Positions 15,492-24,735 of a stretch of 50,119 bases of DNA are shown here, one piece after another. Both the position numbers and the translations under genes were made by a program. The stretch lies in NCBI GenBank assembly GCA_910577945.1, contig CAJTNI010000002.1, forward strand, positions 1-50,119, given 5' to 3'. How positions within the stretch are numbered: the first letter of the stretch is position 1; each line of letters starts with the position of its first letter. Source of the stretch: an uncultured Christensenella sp. (lineage in GTDB: Bacteria > Bacillota > Clostridia > Christensenellales > Pumilibacteraceae). The notes below the pieces were generated by a model. It was not told the DNA's origin. It was given only the letters and a program-made list of their open reading frames with translations, and ran no database searches.

Positions 15492-17741
15492 ATGAAAAGT
15501 ATAGACTTAAACGCGAATTGGATAGTTCGGTCGGGCGAGGACGAATGCACTCGCAATTTGCCTTACGACGCGCTCATAGGTGTTGCGAGGGATTTGTCGT
15601 GCGCGTTCGGCGAACGTAACGGCTATTTCCCCACGACGCGCGCGGTCTTTACGAAAGAGCTGCCGCAGGTGCGGCACGGCAAGGCTGTACTCGTTATTTC
15701 GGGTGCTTGCGGCGTGGGCGACGTTTTTCTCGACGGCGATTTAATCGGCAAGCTCACCGACCGTGCGCCGACGGCGTTCGAGCTTACGGACAAGCTCGCG
15801 AGCGGGCGCGGCACGCTCGTGCTCGACCTCGTCGGTTCGCCGATTATGTCGGATAAATACGTCGGCTTGGGCGTAGCGGACGGCGTAAAGCTGCTCGTTT
15901 TCGATACGGTCGATTTCGAGCGCGATTCGCTGTTTGTGTCCACGACCGCAGTAGACGGCAAGACGTACGCCGACGTTTCGGTGACGGTTGTCAACGACGG
16001 TGCGGCGGGCAAGTTTACGCTCGACTGCACCGCGTTCAATGCGCGAGGCAAGCGCGCGGGCAAAAAGCAGCGCAAGATATTCTTGCGCGCGGGCGCGGTC
16101 AAAACCTTTTCGGTGCGTGTACGCATAGCCAAGCCGTACGAATGGTCGCCGTCCGACCCGTACACGTACTCTCTCGTTGCAAAAATCATTACCGAGCACG
16201 GCGCGGAAACAAGCGTCGGCACGAGGTTCGGCATTGTCGCGCGCGCGCTGAGCGGCACGCGCGGGCTGTACATAAACAATAAAAACACGTTGCTTTTGGG
16301 CGCGTACGTTTCGCATGCGGACGCCGCGCTCGGCTGCGTGAGCAATTATTCCAACGAGGTGCGAAGGCTTTCGGCGCTCAAAGCGCTCGGGTACAACGCC
16401 GTGCATTTCGTCGGCTGTCCGACGGCGGCGGCGCTCGATGCGTGCGACGACGCGGGCATGTTTGCGTTCGTGGATATATTCGGCGCGCTGCGCGAGGGCA
16501 AATCTCCGCTCGATACGCACATGTTCGCGGACGGGTTCGACCCCGAGTCGGCGATTAAAACGCTTAGAAACCATCCGTCCGTCACCGTTTACGGCGTAGC
16601 GGACGACGTGCCCGAATGCTACAACCGCCACGGCGGGCATGCGCTGATTGCGGAAATTTCCAAGGCGATTAAGGCGATTGACGGCACGCGCCCCGTCACG
16701 GTGTCGGTGAGCGAGCTTGTGCCCACCGCCAAGGAGCTGGACGACGCGGGCATAAAAGCAAAGCGGTTCGATACCGACAAGGCGGCTATCGTCGCCGCGC
16801 GCGAAAAGGACGTGTTCGGCGAGCTGACCGCGGGCGCGTTCGCGGCGGTAGACGTGTGCGGCTTCAATTACCTGTATCCGCTGTACGAGACCGAAAAGCT
16901 CAAACGCGACAGACTCGTCATAGGCGCGCGCACGTCAAACGCGCGTGCGTTCGAAAGCCTCGACGCTACCGAAAAGAACGGGCGCGTGTTCGGCGATTTC
17001 AACGAGTGCGGCATAGACTACCCGGGCGGCGGCAAGCTCAACGAGCTTAATTGCACGCTCGGCGATATCGACGCAATATGCGACGAAAAGCCGCAGGGCG
17101 CGTATAAGCGCGTGCTGCTCGGCGAGCGCGGTTTGGCGTACGTAGCGGTGTGCGACCCCGACACGGACGAGCCGACGCACATGTGGAATTGGCCGCGCTA
17201 TCTCGGCAAGCCCGTGACCGTCAAGGTGTACACCTCGGGCGACGTGGTCGCGCTGTATCTCGACAACAGACTGATAGGCCGCAAGCTGGCGGGCAAGCTC
17301 AACAAGCACGTGGCTACGTTCACTACCGATTACTACCCCGGAACGCTCACAGCCATATCGTATTTCCGCGGCGTGGAATGCGCCCGCACGCAGCTCAAAT
17401 CGGCAAGCTCGCCCAAGCTCGTTAAGCTTTCGGCGTTCGAAAAGGGCTTGTCGGTGTCTCGCGGCGACCTCGGGTTCGTGCACGTGGACGTGTGCGACCG
17501 CGACGGCGAGCTTGTGCCGTACGCCATGCGCGAGCTGACCGCGACGGTAACGGGCGGCACGCTGGTCGCGTTTATCAACGCCGACCCCATGCTCAGGAAA
17601 AACTCGTTCGACAGCTGTCCCGCGTACGGCGGCTGCGCTCTGGCGGTGGTCAAGCCCGACGAGGACGCCGTAAAGACGGTGGTCAAGATAACGGGCGACG
17701 GGCTGCTTTCGTCCAAGCTCTCTTTTAAGGTCAGGAACTGA
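15492..17741 (+). CDS. GH2-fold protein lacking both catalytic glutamates
   Basis: A 749-residue cytoplasmic protein with the architecture of glycoside hydrolase family 2: sugar-binding jelly roll (~1-140), Ig-like domain (~150-250), TIM barrel (~255-540), a DUF4982-like domain (HMWNW..., VKVYTSGDVVALYLDNRLIGRK) and a C-terminal Ig-like domain. In active relatives the acid/base lies in GNE after NHPS and the nucleophile in GTET or SET. Here NHPSV is kept but GNE is A370-D371-D372, and the nucleophile strand reads VIGART with R480 at the Glu position. Both changes are unambiguous in the nucleotides, yet the frame is intact over 2.2 kb. It is therefore probably a sugar-binding or regulatory pseudoenzyme, or has changed chemistry. 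No signal peptide is present. Confidence 0.75.
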   Translation: MKSIDLNANWIVRSGEDECTRNLPYDALIGVARDLSCAFGERNGYFPTTRAVFTKELPQVRHGKAVLVISGACGVGDVFLDGDLIGKLTDRAPTAFELTDKLASGRGTLVLDLVGSPIMSDKYVGLGVADGVKLLVFDTVDFERDSLFVSTTAVDGKTYADVSVTVVNDGAAGKFTLDCTAFNARGKRAGKKQRKIFLRAGAVKTFSVRVRIAKPYEWSPSDPYTYSLVAKIITEHGAETSVGTRFGIVARALSGTRGLYINNKNTLLLGAYVSHADAALGCVSNYSNEVRRLSALKALGYNAVHFVGCPTAAALDACDDAGMFAFVDIFGALREGKSPLDTHMFADGFDPESAIKTLRNHPSVTVYGVADDVPECYNRHGGHALIAEISKAIKAIDGTRPVTVSVSELVPTAKELDDAGIKAKRFDTDKAAIVAAREKDVFGELTAGAFAAVDVCGFNYLYPLYETEKLKRDRLVIGARTSNARAFESLDATEKNGRVFGDFNECGIDYPGGGKLNELNCTLGDIDAICDEKPQGAYKRVLLGERGLAYVAVCDPDTDEPTHMWNWPRYLGKPVTVKVYTSGDVVALYLDNRLIGRKLAGKLNKHVATFTTDYYPGTLTAISYFRGVECARTQLKSASSPKLVKLSAFEKGLSVSRGDLGFVHVDVCDRDGELVPYAMRELTATVTGGTLVAFINADPMLRKNSFDSCPAYGGCALAVVKPDEDAVKTVVKITGDGLLSSKLSFKVRN

Positions 17742-17810
17742 CAAGCCGCGTCAGCGCGGCGTCGCTATTATATATTCCATTATTTAGGTTATAATCATTA
17801 CGGAGAAACT

Positions 17811-19424
17811 ATGAAAAAACGTCAAGTTGCAATGTCGATAACGCTCGCCGCCGCGCTCGCCACCGTTCCCGTGCTGAGCGGTTGCTCGGGCGACCATTAC
17901 GGCAGCATATCGTTTGCGGCGCAGGATACGTCGTACGCGGTCACGAGCCAGGGCGGGTCTGCCGTCGCTTACGGCAATTACGTGTACTTTATCAACGGTA
18001 CTCGCGGCTACGACGACACGGACGGCAAAGCCAACGTGTGGGACGAGGTTGTCAAGGGCGCGCTGTATCGCGCGGAGTTCAACGGCGAAAAGTACGAGGA
18101 CGCGGACGGGCTGACAAAGTTCCGCCCGACGCTCGACGCCGACGGCTTGGAGTTCAAGTATACGGATAGCACCGACTATTTCGACGAGCCGATTAAGGTG
18201 GTCGACGTAGACAAGATTGCGCCCAAGACAATCGGCACGTCGGGCTACGGCCGCGGCGGCATATTCATTTACGACGACTACGTGTACTTTGCCTCGCCGA
18301 ACAACCAAAAGAACTCGGTCGGCACGGTTCAAACCACGCGCACCGACTTTTTCATGATGCCGTTGAGCGGCGGCAAGCCCGTAAAGCTGTACACGACGAG
18401 CGAGGGCGTGGACACGTCTACGGCGGCGTACGCGTTCTATAAGTACGGCGACAGCGTGTATCTCATAGCCAACGAGGGCGGCAATATCATTTCCGTGCGC
18501 ATAAACACCGCCAAGGGCAAAGCCGACGACCCCGTCAAATTCGAGGTGAACGCCACGAGCGTGTATTTCCCCGTGCGCGACGTTTATTATAACGGCATTT
18601 CCACGGACACGCCCGAGGACTTTATCTATTTCGTGCGCGGCGTGGACGAGGACAAGGACAAGCTCAAAACGGGCACTGTCATCGAGGCTATGCGTCCCGA
18701 CGGCAGCGAGAAGTTCGTCGTGCGCGCGACTGACGGCACGGACACGATAGAAGCGGTGCGCGACGGCTTGCTGTTTTTCCGCACGCCCGTGGTGACGAGC
18801 AGCGGCTCGGTCACGCAGATTATGTACACCAACCTGCACAACCAGCTCATGGAATATTCGCCGTCGTATGCGGCGGCGCACGCCGACGACAACGGCACGG
18901 CGCATATCAGCGAAAACTTTGTGACCGAGATATCGAGCTCGATTACTTCGACTTATGCGTTCCGCCCCGACAAGAACTCCAACGACGCGTACTTGATTGC
19001 GGCTACCGAGTCCGCGCTTACGCTTTATTCGCCCAACGGCAGCGGCAGGACGCTGTATTCTGGCAAGGCGACGCCTCAGTTCGTGCAAGGCAATTACCTG
19101 TATTTTGCGGGGTCGAGCAACGATTATTACAAGGTCGCGCTGTGGGAGAACATGGACGACTACAAGGACGGCGCGAAAAAGTTCGTCGCGACGTCGGCGG
19201 CGGCGGGCATAAGCTGCGACTACGCCGCGGGATACTTTACGTATTTCGCCGAGGTAGACCAATGGGCGAGCGCGTATACGTATTTCTACAAGGCGGACGG
19301 CGTAAAGATTTACGACGACGAGACCGAGGACGACAAGCTGCCAAAGGGTCAGTTCGTAGGACTGAGAGCGAGCGCGGATATTCCCACCGAGGAACAAATT
19401 AAAGAGGCGAAGGGCGAGGAATAA
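17811..19424 (+). CDS. Lipoprotein with beta-propeller-like repeats
   Basis: A 537-residue predicted lipoprotein: KKRQ n-region, hydrophobic core, lipobox LSGC, then SGDHYG. The body contains at least seven repeats ending in aromatic beta strands such as GNYVYFINGT, DDYVYFASPN, GDSVYLIANE, EDFIYFVRGV, GNYLYFAGSS and GYFTYFAEVD, the pattern of DUF5050-like beta-propellers found in clostridial surface proteins. Function unknown; a ligand- or polymer-binding role is an inference. A TATAAT (17790-17795) and CGGAGAA ribosome site precede ATG 17811. It converges on the WG-repeat lipoprotein and shares the hairpin at 19464-19500 with it. Confidence 0.75.
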   Translation: MKKRQVAMSITLAAALATVPVLSGCSGDHYGSISFAAQDTSYAVTSQGGSAVAYGNYVYFINGTRGYDDTDGKANVWDEVVKGALYRAEFNGEKYEDADGLTKFRPTLDADGLEFKYTDSTDYFDEPIKVVDVDKIAPKTIGTSGYGRGGIFIYDDYVYFASPNNQKNSVGTVQTTRTDFFMMPLSGGKPVKLYTTSEGVDTSTAAYAFYKYGDSVYLIANEGGNIISVRINTAKGKADDPVKFEVNATSVYFPVRDVYYNGISTDTPEDFIYFVRGVDEDKDKLKTGTVIEAMRPDGSEKFVVRATDGTDTIEAVRDGLLFFRTPVVTSSGSVTQIMYTNLHNQLMEYSPSYAAAHADDNGTAHISENFVTEISSSITSTYAFRPDKNSNDAYLIAATESALTLYSPNGSGRTLYSGKATPQFVQGNYLYFAGSSNDYYKVALWENMDDYKDGAKKFVATSAAAGISCDYAAGYFTYFAEVDQWASAYTYFYKADGVKIYDDETEDDKLPKGQFVGLRASADIPTEEQIKEAKGEE

Positions 19425-19463
19425 GCCCGCCGCGTCGATAATATAGCTATTTGCAAAAAGAAA

Positions 19464-19500
19464 AAGCCCCCGCAAGCGAGAAAAATTCGCCGCGGGGGTT
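19464..19500. terminator. Bidirectional intrinsic terminator
   Basis: AAGCCCCCGC (19464-19473 region) pairs with GCGGGGGTT (19492-19500), enclosing an inner GCGA/TCGC hairpin; flanked by A-rich sequence on one side and CTTGTTT on the other, so it can serve both convergent lipoprotein genes. Confidence 0.8.
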
Positions 19501-19523
19501 CTTGTTTGCGTTTTAATAAATAA

Positions 19524-21227
19524 CTACTTGACGAAATAGTAATCGCTGCCGACGGTCAGTATATTGTTGAGTATTGTCAAATCCAATGCGGCGTAGTAGT
19601 TCAAGTCGGAAAACCGCTTGATTGTCGTGCTCGCATAATCGAAAAATTCGGCTGTGTACGGGTTAACATTGAAATCCTTGGATTTTTTTATCACCTTGTA
19701 CCAACCGTTTTCGGAGAAGGATACGTAAACCTCGTTGTCGGGGTCGTTTTGGGGAACGTCGCGCGTCGCGCCCGTTTTGTCCAACAGCACCGATTTGGTT
19801 TTGCCGTTTTCGGTTACGCTCGCGTGGGCGTACCCGCCGAAAAATTTGCCTATACTGTCGTACTTGGGCGCGACCGCTATCTTGCCGTCGTAGTCTTTGA
19901 GCCCGTACTTGCCGTTCGCATAAAACTTGATAAGCTTTTCTTCGGCGTACAGGCTATCGCGCGCCACGTCGGTAACGTAGTTCCCGTCGGCGTCCGTAAT
20001 CATCATGTACGAATTGCTGTCGAAGCCTGCCGCGAGATATCTGTCGTCGCTCAGCTTGTACGAGGGGAAGCCGATTTTGTCGGTAAAATCTATCGCTATG
20101 TTCAAATTTGCGTCGGTCATATACGGCTTGATATACCTCTCGTCGTCGGGCTCGACAAAGACTCCGTCGGACGTTTCGTAGCAGGAAATCATAGCCGCGT
20201 CGTAGGTTTTGGCGTTTTTGTTGTAAACGGGAATAAGCTCTTCGAGCTTGACGTTGTACGAAAGCTCGCTCAGCGATGCGGAAACGATATCGTATCGGTA
20301 CAGCTTGTAGACGTACTTTTTGGCGATATCGTTTTCGTATTTTACGTAATTGTACGAGGCGCAATCGGGCGCGACGGGGCGCTCCGTTTTGTAATACATG
20401 TAATTGCCGACAAACCCGAGCACGTCTCCGTACCCGACGTTCACTTTGCCCGTTTCCGCGTCGTCCTTGTAAAATTTGTACGTGTTATTGAATATCGCGT
20501 ATTCGTATTTGGATATTTCGCCTTCGACGGGGTATTCGGACGAATAGATTTGCGCGCGGGAGGAAACGTACGCGCCCTCCTCGTATTTGCCGCTCGGGAA
20601 CTCGGAAAGCGCGGTTTTGTCGACGGGCACGTAGCGCGTAACGCCCGTGTTCTCGTCTGTTTCGACCTTGAAATAATTGGTCGTCATGCCGCCGCCGCTT
20701 CTTTTTATTCCGTTTACGACGTGTATTTTCGTCTTGACGGTATCGCCGCCGACGTAATAGTAATTCGTCTCGGCGGTAGTGTCGTAGTATTCGTCCATAG
20801 GCAACAGCGTCGTGCCGTCGTACGCAAGGTAAGCCGTCTTGTCGCCGTCGTTCAGCCTTAACGCGGGTATGTTGCCCACGTACGAAGGGTCGGGCTGCGT
20901 TGATAAGTTTTCGGCGATAAACCGTTCGGCGGCGGTGTTGTACACCCTGAACCCGTTATTCCCGCGAAAAACCATGATTTCGCCGTACCTTGATACGCGC
21001 GTCTCGTCGTCGGCGTTTAGTTTGGTAGCCGAGGTTATGCCCTTGCGGCTCGACGACAGCTCGCCGTAAACGTCCAATTCGTCTATGTAATCGTCTATGT
21101 CGAAATTCGACGCGCAGCCGAGCGACGACGGCGCGCCGCTGTTCTTGTTGCAGGCGACGAGCGGCATTGCCGCGGACAGCGCGACGGCCGTGCCGAGAAC
21201 GGCGGCGACGATTTTTTTGAGCTTCAT
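19524..21227 (-). CDS. Lipoprotein with WG-like repeats
   Basis: A 567-residue predicted lipoprotein. The signal peptide (KLKKIVAAVLGTAVALSAAMP) ends in lipobox LVAC. The C-terminal third contains WG/KWG-like units (GKYGLKDYDGKIAVAPKYDSIGKFFGGYA, with its usual successor strand), a motif of extracellular proteins of unknown role. The central part is beta-rich (YEYAIFNNTYKFYKDD and similar). GGGAGGG seven bases upstream fixes ATG 21227 against a more distal start. Its promoter is probably TTGACA-17-TACGAT at 21407-21435, giving a leader of about 170 nt. Together with the preceding convergent gene it suggests a small envelope lipoprotein cluster. Confidence 0.75.
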   Translation of the reverse strand: MKLKKIVAAVLGTAVALSAAMPLVACNKNSGAPSSLGCASNFDIDDYIDELDVYGELSSSRKGITSATKLNADDETRVSRYGEIMVFRGNNGFRVYNTAAERFIAENLSTQPDPSYVGNIPALRLNDGDKTAYLAYDGTTLLPMDEYYDTTAETNYYYVGGDTVKTKIHVVNGIKRSGGGMTTNYFKVETDENTGVTRYVPVDKTALSEFPSGKYEEGAYVSSRAQIYSSEYPVEGEISKYEYAIFNNTYKFYKDDAETGKVNVGYGDVLGFVGNYMYYKTERPVAPDCASYNYVKYENDIAKKYVYKLYRYDIVSASLSELSYNVKLEELIPVYNKNAKTYDAAMISCYETSDGVFVEPDDERYIKPYMTDANLNIAIDFTDKIGFPSYKLSDDRYLAAGFDSNSYMMITDADGNYVTDVARDSLYAEEKLIKFYANGKYGLKDYDGKIAVAPKYDSIGKFFGGYAHASVTENGKTKSVLLDKTGATRDVPQNDPDNEVYVSFSENGWYKVIKKSKDFNVNPYTAEFFDYASTTIKRFSDLNYYAALDLTILNNILTVGSDYYFVK

Positions 21228-21406
21228 GTTTTTCCCTCCCAAAAGCGCGGTCAAGCGTCGACGGCGATAAACGGATATTATTTAACGCTGCGCGGCTTGC
21301 GCATGCTTGTTATTGCGCTGCGACCGCATCGTTTTCCGTTAAGCCGAATAACCGTCGTATATCGTACGGCGAAAGCGCGCCTGCCTAGGTGTGCAAATTT
21401 ACATAT

Positions 21407-21435
21407 ATCGTAACATAATTTGCGCGGCTTGTCAA
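21407..21435 (-). promoter_or_regulatory. Promoter of the WG-repeat lipoprotein
   Basis: On the minus strand: TTGACA (complement of 21430-21435), 17-bp spacer, TACGAT (complement of 21407-21412). In the divergent gap 21228-21676 I see only this promoter, the opposite one at 21586 and no further gene. Confidence 0.6.
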
Positions 21436-21585
21436 TACGCAAGCATAAACTAAAACGCCGTTCGTAAAGTCGGGGATAGAAAGCCGCGATTTTGCATGCG
21501 CGCGGCGAAGAAAAACGCGCGCTTTACGATTGTGTAAGAAATAGGTTAGAATATGATTAAATACACGCGTTAAATCTTTATACAC

Positions 21586-21614
21586 TTGACTAACTTTGCG
21601 CGATATGGTATTAT
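21586..21614 (+). promoter_or_regulatory. Promoter of the phospholipid operon
   Basis: TTGACT (21586-21591), 17-bp spacer, TATTAT (21609-21614), about 55 bases before the flippase-like gene. Confidence 0.7.
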
Positions 21615-21676
21615 GGCTGTGTCGTTTCGGCGCGCGTTTTCGCGCCGAGCTTGTCAAATTCGACCGTCGGTGAAGT

Positions 21677-22939
21677 ATGGGCAAAAAGCTGTCAAAGTCT
21701 GCCAAAAAGCAGTTAATCAATATCTTGGTGCTTGTCGCGCTGGTTGCGATAACTTTGACGGTTTTGTTTTTGAGCTATCGCGAGCTTAATTTCGTGACTA
21801 TACTCGATTTTTTGCGCAGCAGTAACGGCTGGCTTATCGGCGCGGCGTTCGCGTGCATGGTGGCGGAGATTATATTCGAGGGGCTGAGCATTCACGTTAT
21901 CGCGCGGCGGCTCGGGCACAAGAGCAAGCTGCGCGCGTCGCTCGCGTACTCCACCTCGGACATTTACTATTCGGCTATCACGCCGTCGGCGTCGGGCGGG
22001 CAGCCCGCGTCAATGTTCTACATGGTGCGCGACGGCATGAGCGCGGGCACGGCGGGCTTCACTCTTATATTCAATCTCGTGGCGTACACGGGCGCGATTA
22101 TCGCAATCGGCATGTTCGCGCTTGCCGTGCGCCCGCAAATGATTTTGGGCTTGGGCAACGGGCTGACGGGCACTTTGATTATCGTCGGGTTCGTCGTGCA
22201 GTTCGTTTTGCTCGGCTTGCTCATAATGTGCATGCTGTGGTCGAGCGCGGTGCTCAAAGCGGGCAACGGAGTAATTTCGCTGCTTACCAAAATAAAAATC
22301 GTGCGCAAGCCCGACAAGTGGCGCGGCAAGGTCTCGGGCGCGGTGGAAAAATATCGCTCCTGCCGCGGCATTATCAAGACTCATCCCGCGCTGTTTTTGT
22401 GGGCGCTGCTGCTCAATATCGGGCAGCGTGTGTGCAAGCTGTTGATACCGTGCCTGATTTGTCTCGCCGCAGACCCTTCGACGCCGCTGCTCGATTTGGT
22501 TTGCATGCAGGCGTACGTGGTAATCGGCTACAACGTAGTGCCGCTCCCCGGCGGGGTGGGCGTATACGAGGCGTTGTACAGCGGCATTTACGGCGATTTC
22601 TTTTTGAAGCGCTTTGCGGGCGACGCGGCGCGCGCCGACGCGTTTATGTTTTCGTCGATGATGGTGTCGCGCGTAATCTCGTTTTATATCTGCATGATTA
22701 TAAGCGGAATTTACACGCTGGTCTATCACGGGGCGGGCATACGCAAAGGCAAGGATAAGCGGCTGTACGCCGAAGGCGGCAGAGTCGCATGGCTGACGAC
22801 GCGCGCGGCGCGGGCGGGAATTGTTCGACGCCGTGCGGCCGCGAGCTTTACCGCCGTATACCGCGGCGAGCATATGAAAAAACGACGGACGGACGTCGGC
22901 GTCCGAACGGAGGAGGTCGGCGATGAAAATCACGAGTAA
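21677..22939 (+). CDS. Flippase-like / LPG-synthase transmembrane-region protein
   Basis: A 420-residue integral membrane protein of the UPF0104/YbhN family, the transmembrane part of lysylphosphatidylglycerol synthase (MprF) without its aminoacyl-transferase domain. About eight hydrophobic segments are visible; the conserved ITPSASGGQPASMFYMV and PLPGGVGVYEALYSG motifs identify the family. Such proteins are thought to move lipids across the membrane. The last ~60 residues are basic and hydrophilic. It overlaps the next gene, phosphatidylserine synthase, by 17 bases, so a role in handling aminophospholipids made by this operon is a reasonable inference. ATG 21677 is about 60 bases downstream of the promoter. 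Confidence 0.85.
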   Translation: MGKKLSKSAKKQLINILVLVALVAITLTVLFLSYRELNFVTILDFLRSSNGWLIGAAFACMVAEIIFEGLSIHVIARRLGHKSKLRASLAYSTSDIYYSAITPSASGGQPASMFYMVRDGMSAGTAGFTLIFNLVAYTGAIIAIGMFALAVRPQMILGLGNGLTGTLIIVGFVVQFVLLGLLIMCMLWSSAVLKAGNGVISLLTKIKIVRKPDKWRGKVSGAVEKYRSCRGIIKTHPALFLWALLLNIGQRVCKLLIPCLICLAADPSTPLLDLVCMQAYVVIGYNVVPLPGGVGVYEALYSGIYGDFFLKRFAGDAARADAFMFSSMMVSRVISFYICMIISGIYTLVYHGAGIRKGKDKRLYAEGGRVAWLTTRAARAGIVRRRAAASFTAVYRGEHMKKRRTDVGVRTEEVGDENHE

Positions 22940-23654
22940 GCGTATTCTCGGGTTTTGGCATTACGGAATAATACTTACATACGTGTCGCTCACTCTGTCG
23001 GTGTGCGGAATTTGTCTTTCCACGGCGCGCGTGCCTCGGCCCGATATGGGCGTGCTGTTATTGCTGCTCGCGGGGCTGTGCGACGGGTTCGACGGCACAA
23101 TCGCCAAAACCCGCAAGCACCGCACGCTCGACGATATTTCGTTCGGCGTGCAAATCGATTCGCTGTGCGACCTCGTGGCGTTCGGCATAGCGCCCGTCAT
23201 GATAGGCGTGGGCATGGGGTATACGCGTTGGTACTACGTAATCGTTTACAGCTTTTTCGTGCTGTGCGGGCTGGTGCGCCTGGCGTACTTTAACGTTAAG
23301 GAAATAAACAAGGTCATGGGCGTGGCGGATACGCAGTCGCCCGCGTTCAAGCCGGGGTACACGGGCATGCCCATTACGTCGATAGCAATCAGCCTGCCCG
23401 TGTTTTATCTTGCGGCGACGATGCTGTCGCCGCAGGTGACGTCGGCGGCGGTCGCCGACGTCGTGTCACCCGTAATTATGATGTTTTGTTATTTCTTATC
23501 GGGCATACTGTTTATCGCAAAGTTTCAAATGCCCAAGTTCCGCGTCAAGGGGCTCGTGGTTATGATAGTCGTCATGACCGTGCTCGTAATATCCATGTGC
23601 TTAGTCAGATATTACGTGTGCGGCGTGCCGCTGTTCCAAGGCCCGTTGAAATAA
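22923..23654 (+). CDS. pssA: CDP-diacylglycerol-serine O-phosphatidyltransferase
   Basis: Makes phosphatidylserine from CDP-diacylglycerol and serine in the membrane. The 243-residue protein has six or more hydrophobic segments and a CDP-alcohol phosphatidyltransferase signature: CDGFDGTIAK followed by FGVQIDSLCDLVAFG, with the catalytic aspartates of the DG...A(K/R)...G...D...D pattern. AK replaces the usual AR, and the stretch before the conserved G is a few residues longer than usual. The following gene decarboxylates the product, which supports this identification over other CDP-alcohol transferases. GGAGG precedes ATG 22923 within the upstream coding sequence. Confidence 0.88.
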   Translation: MKITSKRILGFWHYGIILTYVSLTLSVCGICLSTARVPRPDMGVLLLLLAGLCDGFDGTIAKTRKHRTLDDISFGVQIDSLCDLVAFGIAPVMIGVGMGYTRWYYVIVYSFFVLCGLVRLAYFNVKEINKVMGVADTQSPAFKPGYTGMPITSIAISLPVFYLAATMLSPQVTSAAVADVVSPVIMMFCYFLSGILFIAKFQMPKFRVKGLVVMIVVMTVLVISMCLVRYYVCGVPLFQGPLK

Positions 23655-23703
23655 CCTTCGGCGCGCGACGTCGTTTAAATACGGACGATAAAGGAAATAC
23701 GCA

Positions 23704-24576
23704 ATGGAAGATACTACGATTGAGCGGCCGCAAACGCCCAAATCTCTTAAATTTTTGTACTACACCAAGCTCGGCGGAGTTGTGTTGCGCTTATTGACGC
23801 GGCGCTGGGTGTCCAGGCTGGCGGGGCGGTACTTGGACAGCCGACTGTCAAAAGCGCATATCAAAAAGTATATCAAGCGCCACGGCATCGATACTTCCGA
23901 TTACGTAGAGGAAAAGTACAAGAGCTTTAACGCGTTTTTTACGCGCAATATCAAGCCCGAGCTGCGCCCGTTCGATACCGACCCGACTGCGTTCGTCGCG
24001 CCGTGCGACGGCAAGCTTTCGGCTTACGAGATAACCGCCGACGGCGAGTTCGAGATTAAAGGCTTTTCCTATACCGTCGAGTCGCTTTTGAAAAACGCCG
24101 AGCTCGCGAAAAAGTACGACGGCGGCTTGTGCCTTGTGTTTCGCCTGACGGTGAGCGACTATCACCGCTACCGCTTTATCGACGGCGGCACGGTTGACGG
24201 CGGCGTTTTTATCAAGGGCAGACTGCACACCGTGCAGCCCGCGGCGCTGGGCGCGCGGCGCGTTTTTACCGAGAACTGCCGCGAATACGCCGTGCTGCAT
24301 ACCGATAATTTCGGCGACGTGACGCAGGTCGAGGTGGGCGCGATGATGGTGGGGCGCATAGTCAACATGGTCAAGAGCGGGCGGTTCGAGCGCGGCGAGC
24401 AAAAGGGCATGTTCGAGTTCGGCGGTTCGACGGTGGTGCTGCTGGTGGAAAAAGACCGAGTAAAAATAACGGGGGGGGGGGGGTGTATTTTTGAAAATAC
24501 ACGCCGCGGCGCGGAAACGCCCGTCAAGTGCGGCGAAAAAATCGGCGAAAAAATCGAGCGCGTAACCGCCGAATAG
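23704..24576 (+). CDS. psd: Phosphatidylserine decarboxylase with internal G13 tract
   Basis: Converts phosphatidylserine to phosphatidylethanolamine; self-cleavage at a Ser makes the pyruvoyl cofactor. The 290-residue proenzyme carries the cleavage motif FEFGGSTVVLL with S242, and HRYRF and VGAMMVGRIV typical of the family. After VKI the relatives I recall continue with DEDI-like residues and ENSxxGIET; here T256 is followed by four glycines encoded by 12 of 13 consecutive Gs (24471-24483) before CIFENTRRGAET, about three residues of extra length. One G more would give a stop after only three further residues; one G less would replace the tail. The frame as assembled is intact, so the enzyme is predicted active. 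Confidence 0.88.
   Translation: MEDTTIERPQTPKSLKFLYYTKLGGVVLRLLTRRWVSRLAGRYLDSRLSKAHIKKYIKRHGIDTSDYVEEKYKSFNAFFTRNIKPELRPFDTDPTAFVAPCDGKLSAYEITADGEFEIKGFSYTVESLLKNAELAKKYDGGLCLVFRLTVSDYHRYRFIDGGTVDGGVFIKGRLHTVQPAALGARRVFTENCREYAVLHTDNFGDVTQVEVGAMMVGRIVNMVKSGRFERGEQKGMFEFGGSTVVLLVEKDRVKITGGGGCIFENTRRGAETPVKCGEKIGEKIERVTAE
24471..24502. repeat. Poly-G (13) tract and adjoining 9-bp palindrome
   Basis: Thirteen consecutive Gs (24471-24483) inside psd, directly followed by a perfect inverted repeat GTGTATTTT-TG-AAAATACAC (24483-24502). This is a candidate slipped-strand site; alternatively an assembly error. Confidence 0.7.
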
Positions 24577-24699
24577 CGGCGGCGTTTGCGGCGTGGCATA
24601 ACCGCCGCGCGCGGCAAAGGGCGAATGGAATATATAGCGAAACCGAATGCGGCGGCGCGGCAAGCCTAGCCCGTCGCGTTTTGTTTTGCGTGATTTCGC

Positions 24700-24728
24700 T
24701 TGACGAACCGCGCGCGGGGATATATAAT
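24700..24728 (+). promoter_or_regulatory. Promoter of the HelD-like gene (leaderless)
   Basis: TTGACG (24700-24705), 17-bp spacer, TATAAT (24723-24728), with ATG 24736 seven bases after the -10 box and no ribosome site. Confidence 0.75.
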
Positions 24729-24735
24729 AAAATTT

